A DNA stretch of 64,000 nucleotides from JAOZTV01 sp965371805 (GCA_965371805.1 CBDUZW010000014.1:27948-91947), one strand, 5' to 3'. Counted from the first letter of the stretch, positions 23,910 to 33,214 are shown. The notes: a model not told the origin generated them from the letters alone. Made by a program: numbers and translations.

Positions 23910-24032
23910 AATATAATTGAAAGAGGTGTTGTCTTAGCAAGAGACGATATTTTAATAGTGGAGGATCTACCAATGTATTTAGACAATAGGAATGAAAAAA
24001 TCATGGATTATTTTAACAAAGTAGGAGTTTAA
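23910..24032 (+). pseudogene. Fragment of an NtrC-family regulator gene
   Basis: Bases 23910-24016 align without gaps to 32881-32987 inside the NtrC-like regulator gene, with only about six or seven differences in 107 positions. The frame is open and reads NIIERGVVLARDDILIVEDL, PMYLDNRNEKIMDYF, then a new tail and a stop directly before the kinase ATG. This is the region linking the AAA+ domain to the C-terminal helix-turn-helix. It shows that a full regulator gene once stood before the hybrid kinase and was deleted apart from this piece. Confidence 0.85.
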
Positions 24033-27000
24033 ATGCCTAAAAAAAAGATTGATCTGAAGAAAACGAAAGAAGAGCTTATATTAGAGCTGGAAAGATCACG
24101 TATTGAGATAGCTGATTTAAAAGGTAAAAATGTCTCTTCTAAACAGGCAGTAGAATTAATCTCTCTATATGAAAAAATAGTCAAAAAGATCCCTTTAGGA
24201 TTACATATATATCATCTCGAGAATATTGATGATGATCAGAGTCTTAGGATGATATTCGCAAATTCTGCTTCAGAAGTTCTTACAGGTATTAAAATAGAAA
24301 ATGTAGTTGGGAAAACTCTGGATCAGAATTTTCCCGGTTTGCATAAGCAGGGAATTCCCCAGATTTATGCTGAAGTTGCGCGTTCCAATGAATCAAAAAA
24401 TATCGGAAATGTTTATTATGGAGACAAGCGTGTTGATCAGGGAAGGTTCTCGGTAAAAGTATTTCCCCTCCATGGCAATTGTGTGGGGGTCTCTTTTGAG
24501 AATACTACTGAGCAAAAAAAGGCAGAGGATAAATTATTAAAAGAAAGGTATTACCTGGAAAAAACTCAGGAAATAGCTAAGATCGGAATTTGGGAGCTTG
24601 ATATTCAGAGAAACATTCTTCTATGGACAGATGAAACTTATAAAATTTTCAATGTACCGGTTGGAACAAAATTAAACATAAAAAGTTTTTTTAGTTGTGT
24701 CCATACTGAAGACAGGAATTATGTTAATGAAAAATGGAATGATGCGCTTAATAAAGAACCCTATGATATTGAACACCGGATTTTAATTGATGGAGACATA
24801 AAATGGGTAAGAGAGAAAGCGGAAATTGAATTTGATGCCGATGGAAACCCCATTTCAGCAATTGGTTTTGTGCAGGACATTACAAAACAAAAAAAAACAG
24901 AGGAGATATTAAAGGAAAATGAAGACAAATACAGAACTCTTTATAATAATGCTCCCTTATCCTATCAATCTCTCAATAAAGATGGATGCTTTTTAGATAT
25001 AAACCCAACATGGCTTAAAACTCTCGGTTATGATAGAGAAGAGGTAATTGGCAAAAAATTTAAGGATTTTCTACATCCTGACTGGCAACCTCATTTTGAA
25101 AAGAATTTCCCTGCTTTTAAGAAAAGAGGATATGTAAATGACGTACAATTTAAAATCCGGCATAAAAAAGAGCATTATCTTGATATCTCCTTTGAAGGAT
25201 GCATTGGAAACAATCCTGATGGCAGTTTTAAGCAGACCTACTGTGTGTTTAACGATATCACAAAACAAAAGAAGGCCGAAAAAACATTACAGGAAAGCGA
25301 ATTAAAATTCCGTCTTTTAGCAGATTATACATATGACTGGGAATATTGGATAGATCTGGATGGTAATTACACCTATCTATCTCCATCCTGTGAGAGAATT
25401 TCCGGTTATACTAAAGAAGAGTTCATTTCTGACCCGGAATTATTGTTTAAAATTGTTTTACCTGAATATAAAGAAGAGGTATTACATCATTACAAAAATG
25501 AAAGAAAGAATATGGTTGATACCTTATCATTTGAATTTAAATTCATTACCAGGGATGGTAAAGAGTCCTGGATTGAACATAATTGCTGTCCTCTTTTTAA
25601 TAAACTGGGTAAATTTATCGGCAGGCGTGGTAATAACCGTGATATCACAGAGCGGGTTCAGGCAGATAAAATGCTTAAAACAAGTGAAGAAAGGTATAAG
25701 GGAATAATTCAAAATACAACAAATTGTATTGCTGTTTACAGGGCTGTTGATGATGGTAAGGATTTTGTTTTTGTTGAATTTAATCCTATGGCTGAAAAAA
25801 CTGAGAACACAACAAAAAAGGAAGTGATCGGGAAAAAAGTAACTGAGGTATTTCCAGGAGTATCAGATTTAGGACTTCTTAAAGTTTTTCAAGATGTATA
25901 CCGATCAGGTACTGCTCAACATCTTCCTATTGAAATATATAAGGATAAAAGGGTCCAGGGATATAGGGAAAACTATATTTATAAATTACATTCTGGAGAG
26001 ATAGTTGCAGTTTACAGGGACTTAACAGAAGAAAAAAAACTGGAGAATGAAAAGGTTCATTTACAGGAACAACTTATTCAAGCTCAGAAAATGGAGGCAA
26101 TTGGAACCTTGGCCGGAGGTATCGCACATGACTTTAATAACATTCTGGGTGTGATTATAGGTTATACAGAATTAACCCTGGATGATCCTGGAAATATAAA
26201 AAATATAGTTTATAATTTACAGCATGTAATGAAAGCATCCGATCGGGCAAAAGATATGGTTAAGCAGATCCTTACTTTCAGCCGGAAAGATGATCAATCC
26301 ATGAAACCTGTTAATGTGGGGAATGTTATCAAAGAGATAATTACATTTCTTCGGTCAACTATTCCTACAACTATTGAGATAAGGTCAACTGTTGCAAAGA
26401 ATTTCGGACTGATATTTGGTAATGCTACACAGATCAATCAAGTACTGATGAATTTATGTACAAATGCATCTCATGCAATGGTAGAAAAAGGAGGAGTGCT
26501 TAAAATAAATTTACAGGAAGTTACACTAGATAAAGATAGCTCTTTAATAGTAAATCTTGAACCTGGAACATATCTGCATCTTATCGTAAGTGATACCGGA
26601 ACAGGTATGAGTAAGGAAGTATTAAAAAGAATATTCGAACCTTATTATACAACAAAAAAGAATGGAGAAGGGACAGGTATGGGGCTTGCCGTTATTTATG
26701 GGATTGTAAATAGTCATAACGGAAATATAAAAGTACGTTCAGAGATCGGTACGGGAAGTGTTTTTAATATTTATTTTCCTGTTCTGGAATCTGAAAAAAT
26801 ATTAGATGTATATGAAGATCAGAAAACTGCATTAATGGGAAATGAGGAGAAAATCCTGTTTGTGGACGATGAGAACCCTCTTGCAGAACTTGGAACAAAA
26901 ATGTTAGAAAAACTTGGATATCAGGTTGAATCAAGAACAAGCAGTATAGAAGCATTGGAGGCTTTTAAGGCTAATATAGACAAATTTGATCTAATTATTA

Positions 27001-27218
27001 CCGATATGACAATGCCAAATATGACCGGTATTAAATTAGCTGCTGAGGTCCATAAAATAAGGCCTGATATTCCTGTGGTCCTTTGTACAGGTTTTAGTGA
27101 CAGTATTAATAAGAGTAATTATAAATCTTTGGGGATAAGTGCCCTGATAATGAAACCTGTAATTAAAAAAGCGCTGGCAGAAACTGTCAGGGAAGTCTTA
27201 GAAAAAAAGGAGTTATAG
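24033..27218 (+). CDS. Multi-PAS hybrid sensor histidine kinase with C-terminal receiver
   Basis: A soluble 1061-residue kinase. A short coiled coil is followed by about five PAS domains (starting near residues 45, 170, 295, 430 and 555), several ending in DITKQKK or DITERV. Then a HisKA domain with phospho-acceptor His in GGIAHDFNNILG (near 700), HATPase_c with LMNLCTNASHAM, SDTGTGM and GEGTGMGLAVIYGIV, and a receiver (about 945-1058) with Asp in LIITDMTMPN and Lys in LIMKPV. The H(D/x)FNN form is typical of the kinases that pair with NtrC-type regulators. Its original partner is reduced to the fragment just upstream. AGGAG precedes the ATG. Confidence 0.92.
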   Translation: MPKKKIDLKKTKEELILELERSRIEIADLKGKNVSSKQAVELISLYEKIVKKIPLGLHIYHLENIDDDQSLRMIFANSASEVLTGIKIENVVGKTLDQNFPGLHKQGIPQIYAEVARSNESKNIGNVYYGDKRVDQGRFSVKVFPLHGNCVGVSFENTTEQKKAEDKLLKERYYLEKTQEIAKIGIWELDIQRNILLWTDETYKIFNVPVGTKLNIKSFFSCVHTEDRNYVNEKWNDALNKEPYDIEHRILIDGDIKWVREKAEIEFDADGNPISAIGFVQDITKQKKTEEILKENEDKYRTLYNNAPLSYQSLNKDGCFLDINPTWLKTLGYDREEVIGKKFKDFLHPDWQPHFEKNFPAFKKRGYVNDVQFKIRHKKEHYLDISFEGCIGNNPDGSFKQTYCVFNDITKQKKAEKTLQESELKFRLLADYTYDWEYWIDLDGNYTYLSPSCERISGYTKEEFISDPELLFKIVLPEYKEEVLHHYKNERKNMVDTLSFEFKFITRDGKESWIEHNCCPLFNKLGKFIGRRGNNRDITERVQADKMLKTSEERYKGIIQNTTNCIAVYRAVDDGKDFVFVEFNPMAEKTENTTKKEVIGKKVTEVFPGVSDLGLLKVFQDVYRSGTAQHLPIEIYKDKRVQGYRENYIYKLHSGEIVAVYRDLTEEKKLENEKVHLQEQLIQAQKMEAIGTLAGGIAHDFNNILGVIIGYTELTLDDPGNIKNIVYNLQHVMKASDRAKDMVKQILTFSRKDDQSMKPVNVGNVIKEIITFLRSTIPTTIEIRSTVAKNFGLIFGNATQINQVLMNLCTNASHAMVEKGGVLKINLQEVTLDKDSSLIVNLEPGTYLHLIVSDTGTGMSKEVLKRIFEPYYTTKKNGEGTGMGLAVIYGIVNSHNGNIKVRSEIGTGSVFNIYFPVLESEKILDVYEDQKTALMGNEEKILFVDDENPLAELGTKMLEKLGYQVESRTSSIEALEAFKANIDKFDLIITDMTMPNMTGIKLAAEVHKIRPDIPVVLCTGFSDSINKSNYKSLGISALIMKPVIKKALAETVREVLEKKEL

Positions 27219-27291
27219 TTGCAGTTTATGAATAATTTCTATATTCTTATATCCAAAAAAAATATTATTTTCTTGACAATGAAAATCAGTT

Positions 27292-27321
27292 AGGTATCAG
27301 CTCATGAAAGGGTTGATTTAG
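27292..27321 (+). repeat. Short dispersed repeat, copy D (diverged)
   Basis: AGGTATCAGCTCATGAAAGG and the next ten bases match copy B at 21 of 30 positions. This is the weakest of the five copies. It lies in the 305-base gap after the hybrid kinase, which otherwise holds the sigma-54-like element at 27473. Confidence 0.45.
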
Positions 27322-27472
27322 TTCCCATATTAAATATATATACTTGAATTCGTTGGATTCTGCGAAAAACCAATAAGATCCTGCGGGAAATAAAAAAACA
27401 TAATAAAGGTTTTATCAATAAAACTTATACAGAACAGCCTATATATATGATTATTTTGTTTTTTTAGAAAGT

Positions 27473-27488
27473 TGGCATCGTAATTGCT
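27473..27488 (+). promoter_or_regulatory. Sigma-54 promoter before the DUF2202 gene
   Basis: TGGCATCGTAATTGCT has the invariant GG and GC 12 bases apart (-24/-12), 35 bases before the ATG of a secreted protein and downstream of an NtrC-class kinase. Confidence 0.6.
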
Positions 27489-27523
27489 CATATTTAGTGT
27501 AAAAAAAATTAAAGGAGGCTGAA

Positions 27524-28219
27524 ATGAAGCAAAAGATTTTATTTATATTAACAGTGGTTTTGATGGTTGCAATGTTTTCTGACCTAACTGCTCAGAGAAG
27601 AGGATGGGGAAACAGAGGGAATCAAGGTAATAATGGTTATATGGCTGAGTCCTATATTAACTCATTACCTAAAGAAGAAATCAGCGAGATAGAAAAAGAG
27701 GCTCTGTTAAAAATGAGAGAAGAAGAAAAACTTGCTCATGATGTTTATAGAGTATTATATGAAAGATGGGGACATAGAATCTTTGATAATATTTCTCATG
27801 CTGAACAGAGACATATGGATACGGTAAAAATACTTCTTACAAAATATGGAATTGCTGATCCGGTTATTGATGATAATATCGGAGTATTTACCAATCCAGA
27901 GTTGTTAAAACTTTATAATCAACTTATCGAAAAGGGGAATCGATCATTATCAGATGCATTATATGTCGGTGCGACAATTGAAGATGTTGATATATTTGAT
28001 ATACAGAACTACCAGTTAAAAGTTGATAATATGGATATCTTATTTGTTTTTGGAAACTTAAAGAAAGGATCAGAAAACCATATGAGGGCATTTGTCAGAC
28101 AGCTTAAATCTTATAATATGGAATATAAGGCACAGTTTATCACTCCCGAAGAGTTAGAGGCAATACTTTCTGCTGAAACAGGAAATGGTAGAGGTAGAGG
28201 TTGGGGAAGAGGCAGGTAG
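27524..28219 (+). CDS. Secreted DUF2202 (ferritin-like) protein
   Basis: A 231-residue exported protein with a signal peptide (cleavage near LTAQ, residue 23), a Gly/Arg/Asn-rich linker, the DUF2202 domain (about 50-210) and a Gly/Arg tail (GRGRGWGRGR). The ferritin-like core has Glu/His pairs in REEEKLAHDVYRVLYERWG, SHAEQRHMDTVKILL, and GSENHMRAFVRQL, which could hold a di-iron site. The function of DUF2202 is not established. The Gly/Arg tails resemble the secreted protein at 8305. GGAGG start; a hairpin follows the gene. Confidence 0.82.
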   Translation: MKQKILFILTVVLMVAMFSDLTAQRRGWGNRGNQGNNGYMAESYINSLPKEEISEIEKEALLKMREEEKLAHDVYRVLYERWGHRIFDNISHAEQRHMDTVKILLTKYGIADPVIDDNIGVFTNPELLKLYNQLIEKGNRSLSDALYVGATIEDVDIFDIQNYQLKVDNMDILFVFGNLKKGSENHMRAFVRQLKSYNMEYKAQFITPEELEAILSAETGNGRGRGWGRGR

Positions 28220-28229
28220 AAATTTATAT

Positions 28230-28271
28230 ACATAGGAGATTTTCCTTTTTGATAAGGATAGTCTCCTATGT
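28230..28271 (+). terminator. Two-part stem-loop after the DUF2202 gene
   Basis: Perfect 10-bp outer stem ACATAGGAGA / TCTCCTATGT and inner stem TCCTT/AAGGA around a 6-base loop, 10 bases after the stop. There is no clear T-run; it could stop or stabilise transcripts. Confidence 0.65.
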
Positions 28272-28378
28272 AAATCTCAAAAAATAAACCATATGTTTTG
28301 GTAGTATAATAATGTCTGTGTGAATTATTTTTAGATATTAAAATATTTATAACTGAAGATGATTTAATGCATTTTCTT

Positions 28379-29968
28379 TTAAATGTTAGAGACAACAGTA
28401 TTTCTACCAGTTTCTTTTGCTTTGTAAAGCCGTTTATCGGTTTGTATAATGATCTCTTCAACAGTATACATGTTTTCTCGAAACATAGAAACACCGCAAC
28501 TAATAGTGACATTGCCAACATAATCAAAGTTTGTATCATTTACAGTTTGGCGAAGTTTCTCTGCAACTATAGTAGCTGCTTTAATTTGGGTTTCTGGTAG
28601 AAGAATAATAAACTCTTCGCCTCCATATCTTCCGATTGAATCTGATTTCCTAATATTATCACAAAAAATACGACTATTTTTTTTGAGTACATTGTCTCCA
28701 ACTATATGTCCAAAACTATCATTTATTTTTTTAAAATAATCCAAATCTATCAAAATCAGAGAAAAAGTTTTCTTATATCTTTGATATCTTTTTAATTCTA
28801 TTTCCAATTTCTGAAATAATATTCCTCGAGTATATGTATTTGTTAGACTATCATAGGTAGCCAAGTGCACAATCTTTTTTTGAGATACTTTATAATAGAA
28901 TATGAAAAAAAACAGCAGGATTAGTAATAATACCAAAGATCCCAAAACAATTAAAAAAGATTGCTGTTCTTTTTGCATGTGCAAACTATCTGAAAAAGAG
29001 AAGAGATAGGCAACTGGTTTTTTATAAAAATTCATTATTGGTAAAAATGTTATAAGAATCGGTTTTTTGTCCCTGATTACTTCAATACAAAAAGGCTTGC
29101 CATTTAAATCATGTTTTTTAAAATTTTCCTCAAAGGTTTTTCTTTCTGCCAGTGAGAGACTGTCTTTAAGAAAACAGCTGTTTGATATATTTTTGTCAAG
29201 CATATACGCAGAGTTAAAATACCAAGGTGAATAATTTGATAACTCATTTTTAAAAATTTTTTTCAATATCTGATTTTTATTTATAATAAATTGAGACTCT
29301 TCCCCAAAATTTTTTTTTAATTGTTGTATCACGGCTTTGATGGAAACGCTTATTTCGACAGATCCAATATGGGTATTATTAAAAGAAATTGGAAATAAGA
29401 AACGATATCCATTAAATATTCTTCCTTCTTCAAATCCCGATATTGGTTTGTGCTCACGATTTACATATTCTACGGAGTATCTTATCCCGGTTAAGTCATC
29501 ACCAAATTTTGCCGGACGATGAAATCTAAGAAAAGATCTGTTTCGTAAATCGTGAAAATGTAGTTGTCTAAAATTATATTGGGTGATTTTTTGATATAGT
29601 GACGACAATTTTTTCAGCAACTGCTTACGAAAATGTATTTTAATTTTAGGGTTAGATGATAATGCCCCTTTTGCAAAAATATTTTTTATTTCTTTATTGT
29701 TTAAATAAAGTTCATATATCGAATCAGCCATATTTGAATACACAGAAATAGTAATAATAAACTTATTTTTGAGTTCACGAATGTGATTTTGTTTTATTTC
29801 TGAAATTGATTGCTTATGATAAAAAAAAAGCAATATACAAGCAGTTATTACAAGAATGATAAAAAAGAGCAGTACTGTTAAGCGGAAATCCAGTTTTTTA
29901 ATTTTAAATTTATTTGAATTAATGGCAGGGATTTGAGATATATCAACTTTTGACTCTTTTCTTATCAT
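28379..29968 (-). CDS. Membrane diguanylate cyclase (GGDEF)
   Basis: A 529-residue inner-membrane protein that would make cyclic di-GMP. TM1 is about residues 28-50 and TM2 about 340-362, with a periplasmic sensor region between (possibly Cache-like: LHFHDLRNRSFLRFHRPAKF). A GGDEF domain follows from about 370, with the active-site loop YGGEEFIILLP. An inhibitory-site RxxD (RKSD) lies exactly five residues before GGEEF, so product feedback is expected. No EAL domain. It is convergent with the DUF2202 gene, which shares the hairpin region downstream. Confidence 0.92.
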   Translation of the reverse strand: MIRKESKVDISQIPAINSNKFKIKKLDFRLTVLLFFIILVITACILLFFYHKQSISEIKQNHIRELKNKFIITISVYSNMADSIYELYLNNKEIKNIFAKGALSSNPKIKIHFRKQLLKKLSSLYQKITQYNFRQLHFHDLRNRSFLRFHRPAKFGDDLTGIRYSVEYVNREHKPISGFEEGRIFNGYRFLFPISFNNTHIGSVEISVSIKAVIQQLKKNFGEESQFIINKNQILKKIFKNELSNYSPWYFNSAYMLDKNISNSCFLKDSLSLAERKTFEENFKKHDLNGKPFCIEVIRDKKPILITFLPIMNFYKKPVAYLFSFSDSLHMQKEQQSFLIVLGSLVLLLILLFFFIFYYKVSQKKIVHLATYDSLTNTYTRGILFQKLEIELKRYQRYKKTFSLILIDLDYFKKINDSFGHIVGDNVLKKNSRIFCDNIRKSDSIGRYGGEEFIILLPETQIKAATIVAEKLRQTVNDTNFDYVGNVTISCGVSMFRENMYTVEEIIIQTDKRLYKAKETGRNTVVSNI

Positions 29969-30160
29969 ATGTCAATATTAATTTAAATAAAGATAATTGT
30001 CAATTTTACGAATTACCTTAAAAAAAAATGATGAACTTTGGGTTGATTATTCATAATAAAAAAACCATTTATTATATTCAATCAGGATATTTCAGACAAA
30101 GTTTTTGAAAAAAGTTGCTGTACTAATCTATATTATTAGTTTCCCCAGTATTTTTAATAT

Positions 30161-30190
30161 GTTGCCGCAAGTTTATGCGGGATGCGCAAC
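30161..30190. other. Nested stem-loop in the 350-base gap before the broken DUF4405 gene
   Basis: GTTGC CGCA AGTTTA TGCG GGATGC GCAAC: an inner 4-bp and outer 5-bp stem, GC-rich against an AT-rich background. Purpose unknown. The remainder of the gap 29969-30320 shows only the sigma-54-like element. Confidence 0.4.
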
Positions 30191-30274
30191 TACCTGCTAA
30201 TTAATTTTTTTAGTAAAAATCTGTTTAACAGTTTTTTGTAAATATATAGGTAATATTAATAACAAAAACAGCTC

Positions 30275-30290
30275 TGGCAAAAAAAATGCA
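30275..30290 (+). promoter_or_regulatory. Sigma-54-like promoter
   Basis: TGGCAAAAAAAATGCA keeps GG/GC at the 12-base spacing but deviates at two other positions. It lies about 45 bases before the former DUF4405 start and upstream of the outer-membrane barrel gene. Confidence 0.4.
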
Positions 30291-30320
30291 TGCAGAATAT
30301 TGTTTTAATTAGGAGGAAAC

Positions 30321-30721
30321 ATGATTTTGGAAGAAAAGGAAAGAAATTTGATTGGAAGAGTTTTATCAGCTTTGGATTACTCTTTTCATTTATTATTATA
30401 TTAGGAATATTTCATACTTTTTTCATTAACTGGAAGGCTATGATCTCATATTTTAAAAAGAAAAAACAAAGAGGATTAAATAGGAAAAAAGAATTAATTG
30501 CAAGTTCTGCAATTATTCTTATTAGTTTTTTTGGAACTATATCTAAGACACCACCGTTTCAGTCAGTTATGGATATTGGTGAATATTTTACTGAATCCTG
30601 GGAAAGTAAAGATCAGGAAGCACCAATGGCACATACAGAGGCAATAGACAGGGAAATTATAATCGATAATTTGAAGCTTTTCAGGAGTCAGAAACATCTT
30701 TTTCTGTCTCCTGTTTATTAA
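30321..30721 (+). pseudogene. Frameshifted and internally deleted DUF4405 gene
   Basis: A decayed paralogue of the gene at 7434. The start region is intact (AGGAGG then ATG at 30321), but one base is missing before the conserved DWKSF, so translation from this ATG stops after 27 codons. In the other frame the protein resumes DWKSFISFGLLFSFIII and then jumps to LGIFHTFFINWKA. About 45 residues are lost, including the second helix and the EAVHTIF histidine segment. The helical repeats of the C-terminal half are also gone. The remaining text (KKKKQRGLNRKKELIASS, QSVMDIGEYFTESW) is close to the intact copy. Confidence 0.88.
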
Positions 30722-30734
30722 GATGGAGAAAAAA

Positions 30735-31832
30735 ATGAAAAAAAAAACAATATTAACTGTTTTAATATCAGTTGTATTACTGAATTTAAATAATTACTCT
30801 AAGGATCTGAATATTAGTTTTGGATATAATGGATATTCCAGCAATAATATTTTATTGAATTCAACAGAGATAAGTGATTATATAACATCCTTCTCTTTGG
30901 ATCTGAATTTTACCAGGAAGAACTTTAATTTTTATCTGGAAGGTTTGTCAAATATGTATAGGAATAATTCAGAATTTAATTCTTTTAAGGTGGAACCGGG
31001 TTTTAAATTCCTAAAATATTTGAAAGGGAGAAATTATCTTTATATGAATATCAGTTATCAGATACTTAACTATAAAGAGTATTTTACAGAATTTAATTAT
31101 AATGGACCTTTCGTACAATTGGGAGCTAAGCTTTATTTAAACCCCTCTATACTATTTAAGGCAGGATATAATTTTCAATATAGAAATTATACAAATTTTT
31201 CTTCATTTGACTTTACAAACCATACATTTTTTCTGGAATTAAATAAATTCTTTAGATCTCAAACTACTATAAGAGTTCAATCAGGGGTTAATTATAGATA
31301 TTATCCTCATATAAATAATTTTGATATAGACAATAATGAAATCGGTGTGGTTAATACTCTTCCTGTTCCGAATATTTATGGACTTTTAAGGGTGTCCAAG
31401 GGATTCGGGCCCAAAATTGGTGTTTTTGGAGAGGCGGAATTCCGTAAAAATTTTAGTGGTCTGAAAGATGCAGAAACCTTGATCCAGAACTCATATGTAG
31501 TTTATCCATATAATGATAATTATCTATGGGATGGATCAAGAATCAGCTTTAGTTTGAAGTTTATTCCCTTTTATGAAATTGTAGTCAGCGGTACTTTCTC
31601 CTTTTATAATAAAAATTATCCGGGAATATTTGTGATGAATGAAGATGGGCTTGTATCTGATCCCGAAATAGAAAGAAAGGATTCTTTGTTTCAGTTTGGA
31701 ATTAAGATGACAAAAAAGATAAATAAACTTGATCTTTATTTAAGCACAATAATCAATAATAACAGCTCTAATGATTTGTACTTTAATTTTAATTCATTTG
31801 TAATATCTATTGGAATTGGATACTATTTTTAG
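30735..31832 (+). CDS. Outer-membrane beta-barrel protein
   Basis: A 365-residue exported protein not assigned to a named family. It has a short signal sequence (MKKKTILTVLISVVLLNLNN), then continuous alternating strands rich in Tyr, Phe and Asn, and the C-terminal IGIGYYF with terminal Phe, as expected of an outer-membrane barrel. The start is placed at the ATG preceded by GGAG (30726-30729). It follows the broken DUF4405 gene by 13 bases and was presumably its operon partner under the sigma-54-like element. It may be a porin or the barrel part of an electron-conduit-like complex; the latter is speculation from its neighbours. Confidence 0.65.
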   Translation: MKKKTILTVLISVVLLNLNNYSKDLNISFGYNGYSSNNILLNSTEISDYITSFSLDLNFTRKNFNFYLEGLSNMYRNNSEFNSFKVEPGFKFLKYLKGRNYLYMNISYQILNYKEYFTEFNYNGPFVQLGAKLYLNPSILFKAGYNFQYRNYTNFSSFDFTNHTFFLELNKFFRSQTTIRVQSGVNYRYYPHINNFDIDNNEIGVVNTLPVPNIYGLLRVSKGFGPKIGVFGEAEFRKNFSGLKDAETLIQNSYVVYPYNDNYLWDGSRISFSLKFIPFYEIVVSGTFSFYNKNYPGIFVMNEDGLVSDPEIERKDSLFQFGIKMTKKINKLDLYLSTIINNNSSNDLYFNFNSFVISIGIGYYF

Positions 31833-31960
31833 GCATTTTTTTATACAAACCTCGTAGTTATATGTGGATTTTCATGAAATCCTGCACTTATTTAATGGCT
31901 TTTCAAAGTGCATTATTGATGAAGCTGTGTATTATCGCGGTTTTTAGTTTTAAAAACAAC

Positions 31961-31976
31961 TGGCATCAATCTTGCA
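31961..31976 (+). promoter_or_regulatory. Sigma-54 promoter
   Basis: TGGCATCAATCTTGCA matches the -24/-12 consensus except for one T in place of C. It is 30 bases upstream of the AAGGAGG-led small secreted peptide gene at 32007 and the regulator gene after it. Confidence 0.65.
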
Positions 31977-32006
31977 ATATGTTATTTGAATAAAAGGAGG
32001 TGTTAA

Positions 32007-32171
32007 ATGTTAAAAAAAGTTATTATTATGTTATGTGTGGTTGTTTTTATGGTATTGCCTGTAATGGCACAGAATAATAATTGCGGTGGAAATAGAATTA
32101 TTGAATTAATATCCTGGGATAAAGGGAATAAGGTTTTTAAAATTACTATTAAGGAAAAAAAAAATGGCTAA
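32007..32171 (+). CDS. 54-residue exported peptide, probably truncated
   Basis: It has a strong ribosome site (AAAGGAGG) and a clear signal peptide (MLKKVIIMLCVVVFMVLPVMAQ) followed by only about 32 residues (NNNCGGNRIIELISWDKGNK and a basic tail). The stop overlaps the first codons of the regulator gene (ATG 32164). The abrupt basic end suggests that a larger secreted-protein gene was cut down when the regulator was joined to it, but a genuine small secreted peptide under sigma-54 control is possible. Confidence 0.5.
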   Translation: MLKKVIIMLCVVVFMVLPVMAQNNNCGGNRIIELISWDKGNKVFKITIKEKKNG

Positions 32172-33168
32172 AAAAGTAAATCTATTAATTGTGGAGGATG
32201 AAGCAATTGCAGGTAAAGTAATTAATGATAATTTTAGAAAAAGAGGTTTTGAGTCAATTCTTCTAAGTACTGCTGAAGAAGCTTTAATATACTTTAATGA
32301 AAACCTGATTGATATAGTTCTCCTTGATTATAAATTACCAGGGATGAATGGGGAAGAATTATTCATAAAGTTAAAGGAGACCAATCCAATGGTCTCAGTT
32401 GTATTTATGACTGCCTATAGCTCTGTTGATAAGGCTGTAAGACTCTTAAAAATGGGCGCTTTTGATTATATTACAAAACCATTGGAAATTGATGAGCTAA
32501 ATCATATTGTTGACAAGATCGTTGATAAAATAAAACTGATTGATGAAAACAGACAATTGAAAGGCAGATTACAGGATAAATTTACCTTTGATAATTATAT
32601 TTTTAATTCTGATAATATGCAGAATATATTAAATCTGACATTAAGAGCTGCAGATTCAAATGCAAGTATTTTAATAACTGGGGAAAGTGGTACTGGAAAA
32701 GAGGTGATAACAAATATAATCCAATATCATTCAAAAAGGAAAGAGGATATTCCATTATTAATAGATTTGTTTATTAAAAAATTTAGTAAGATAGAAGGAA
32801 AAACTATAAAAATAATTTCAAAAAATGCAATGTCTGTTCTTTTAAAATATAATTATAAAGGAAATATAAGAGAATTGGAAAATATAATTGAAAGAGGTGT
32901 TGTCTTAGCAAGAGATGATATCTTAATGTTGGAGGATCTACCTGTGTATTTAGACAATAGGAATGAAAAAATCATGGATTATTTTAAAGGGATTGAAAAT
33001 TCATTACCTCTTCCTGAAAGACTTAGTATAATCGAAAAAAATATTATAATAAATTCATTAAAAAAGTACTCTTATAACCAGACTAAAACAGCTGATGAAC
33101 TAGGGATATCTGAATCCGGTTTGAGATATAAAATACAAAATTTAAAAATCATTAAAAGAGGTCTTTAA
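32164..33168 (+). CDS. NtrC-family response regulator with in-frame deletion of the AAA+ core
   Basis: 334 residues instead of about 450. The receiver (1-120) is complete, with Asp in VLLDYKLPGMNG and Lys in YITKPLE. The sigma-54 activator domain begins with Walker A (ITGESGTGKEV), then passes from NIIQYHSKRK straight to EDIPLLIDLFIKKF. About 110-120 residues are missing, including the GAFTGA loop that contacts sigma-54, Walker B and the arginine finger. The Fis-type helix-turn-helix at the end (KTADELGISESGLRYKI) is present. The frame is preserved, so a stable DNA-binding protein may be made, but it cannot hydrolyse ATP or open sigma-54 promoters. It may now act as a competitor or repressor. 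Confidence 0.85.
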   Translation: MAKKVNLLIVEDEAIAGKVINDNFRKRGFESILLSTAEEALIYFNENLIDIVLLDYKLPGMNGEELFIKLKETNPMVSVVFMTAYSSVDKAVRLLKMGAFDYITKPLEIDELNHIVDKIVDKIKLIDENRQLKGRLQDKFTFDNYIFNSDNMQNILNLTLRAADSNASILITGESGTGKEVITNIIQYHSKRKEDIPLLIDLFIKKFSKIEGKTIKIISKNAMSVLLKYNYKGNIRELENIIERGVVLARDDILMLEDLPVYLDNRNEKIMDYFKGIENSLPLPERLSIIEKNIIINSLKKYSYNQTKTADELGISESGLRYKIQNLKIIKRGL

Positions 33169-33214
33169 TACATAGTTACCGTTTCATATTAGAAAATAAT
33201 CTGACCAACTTATC

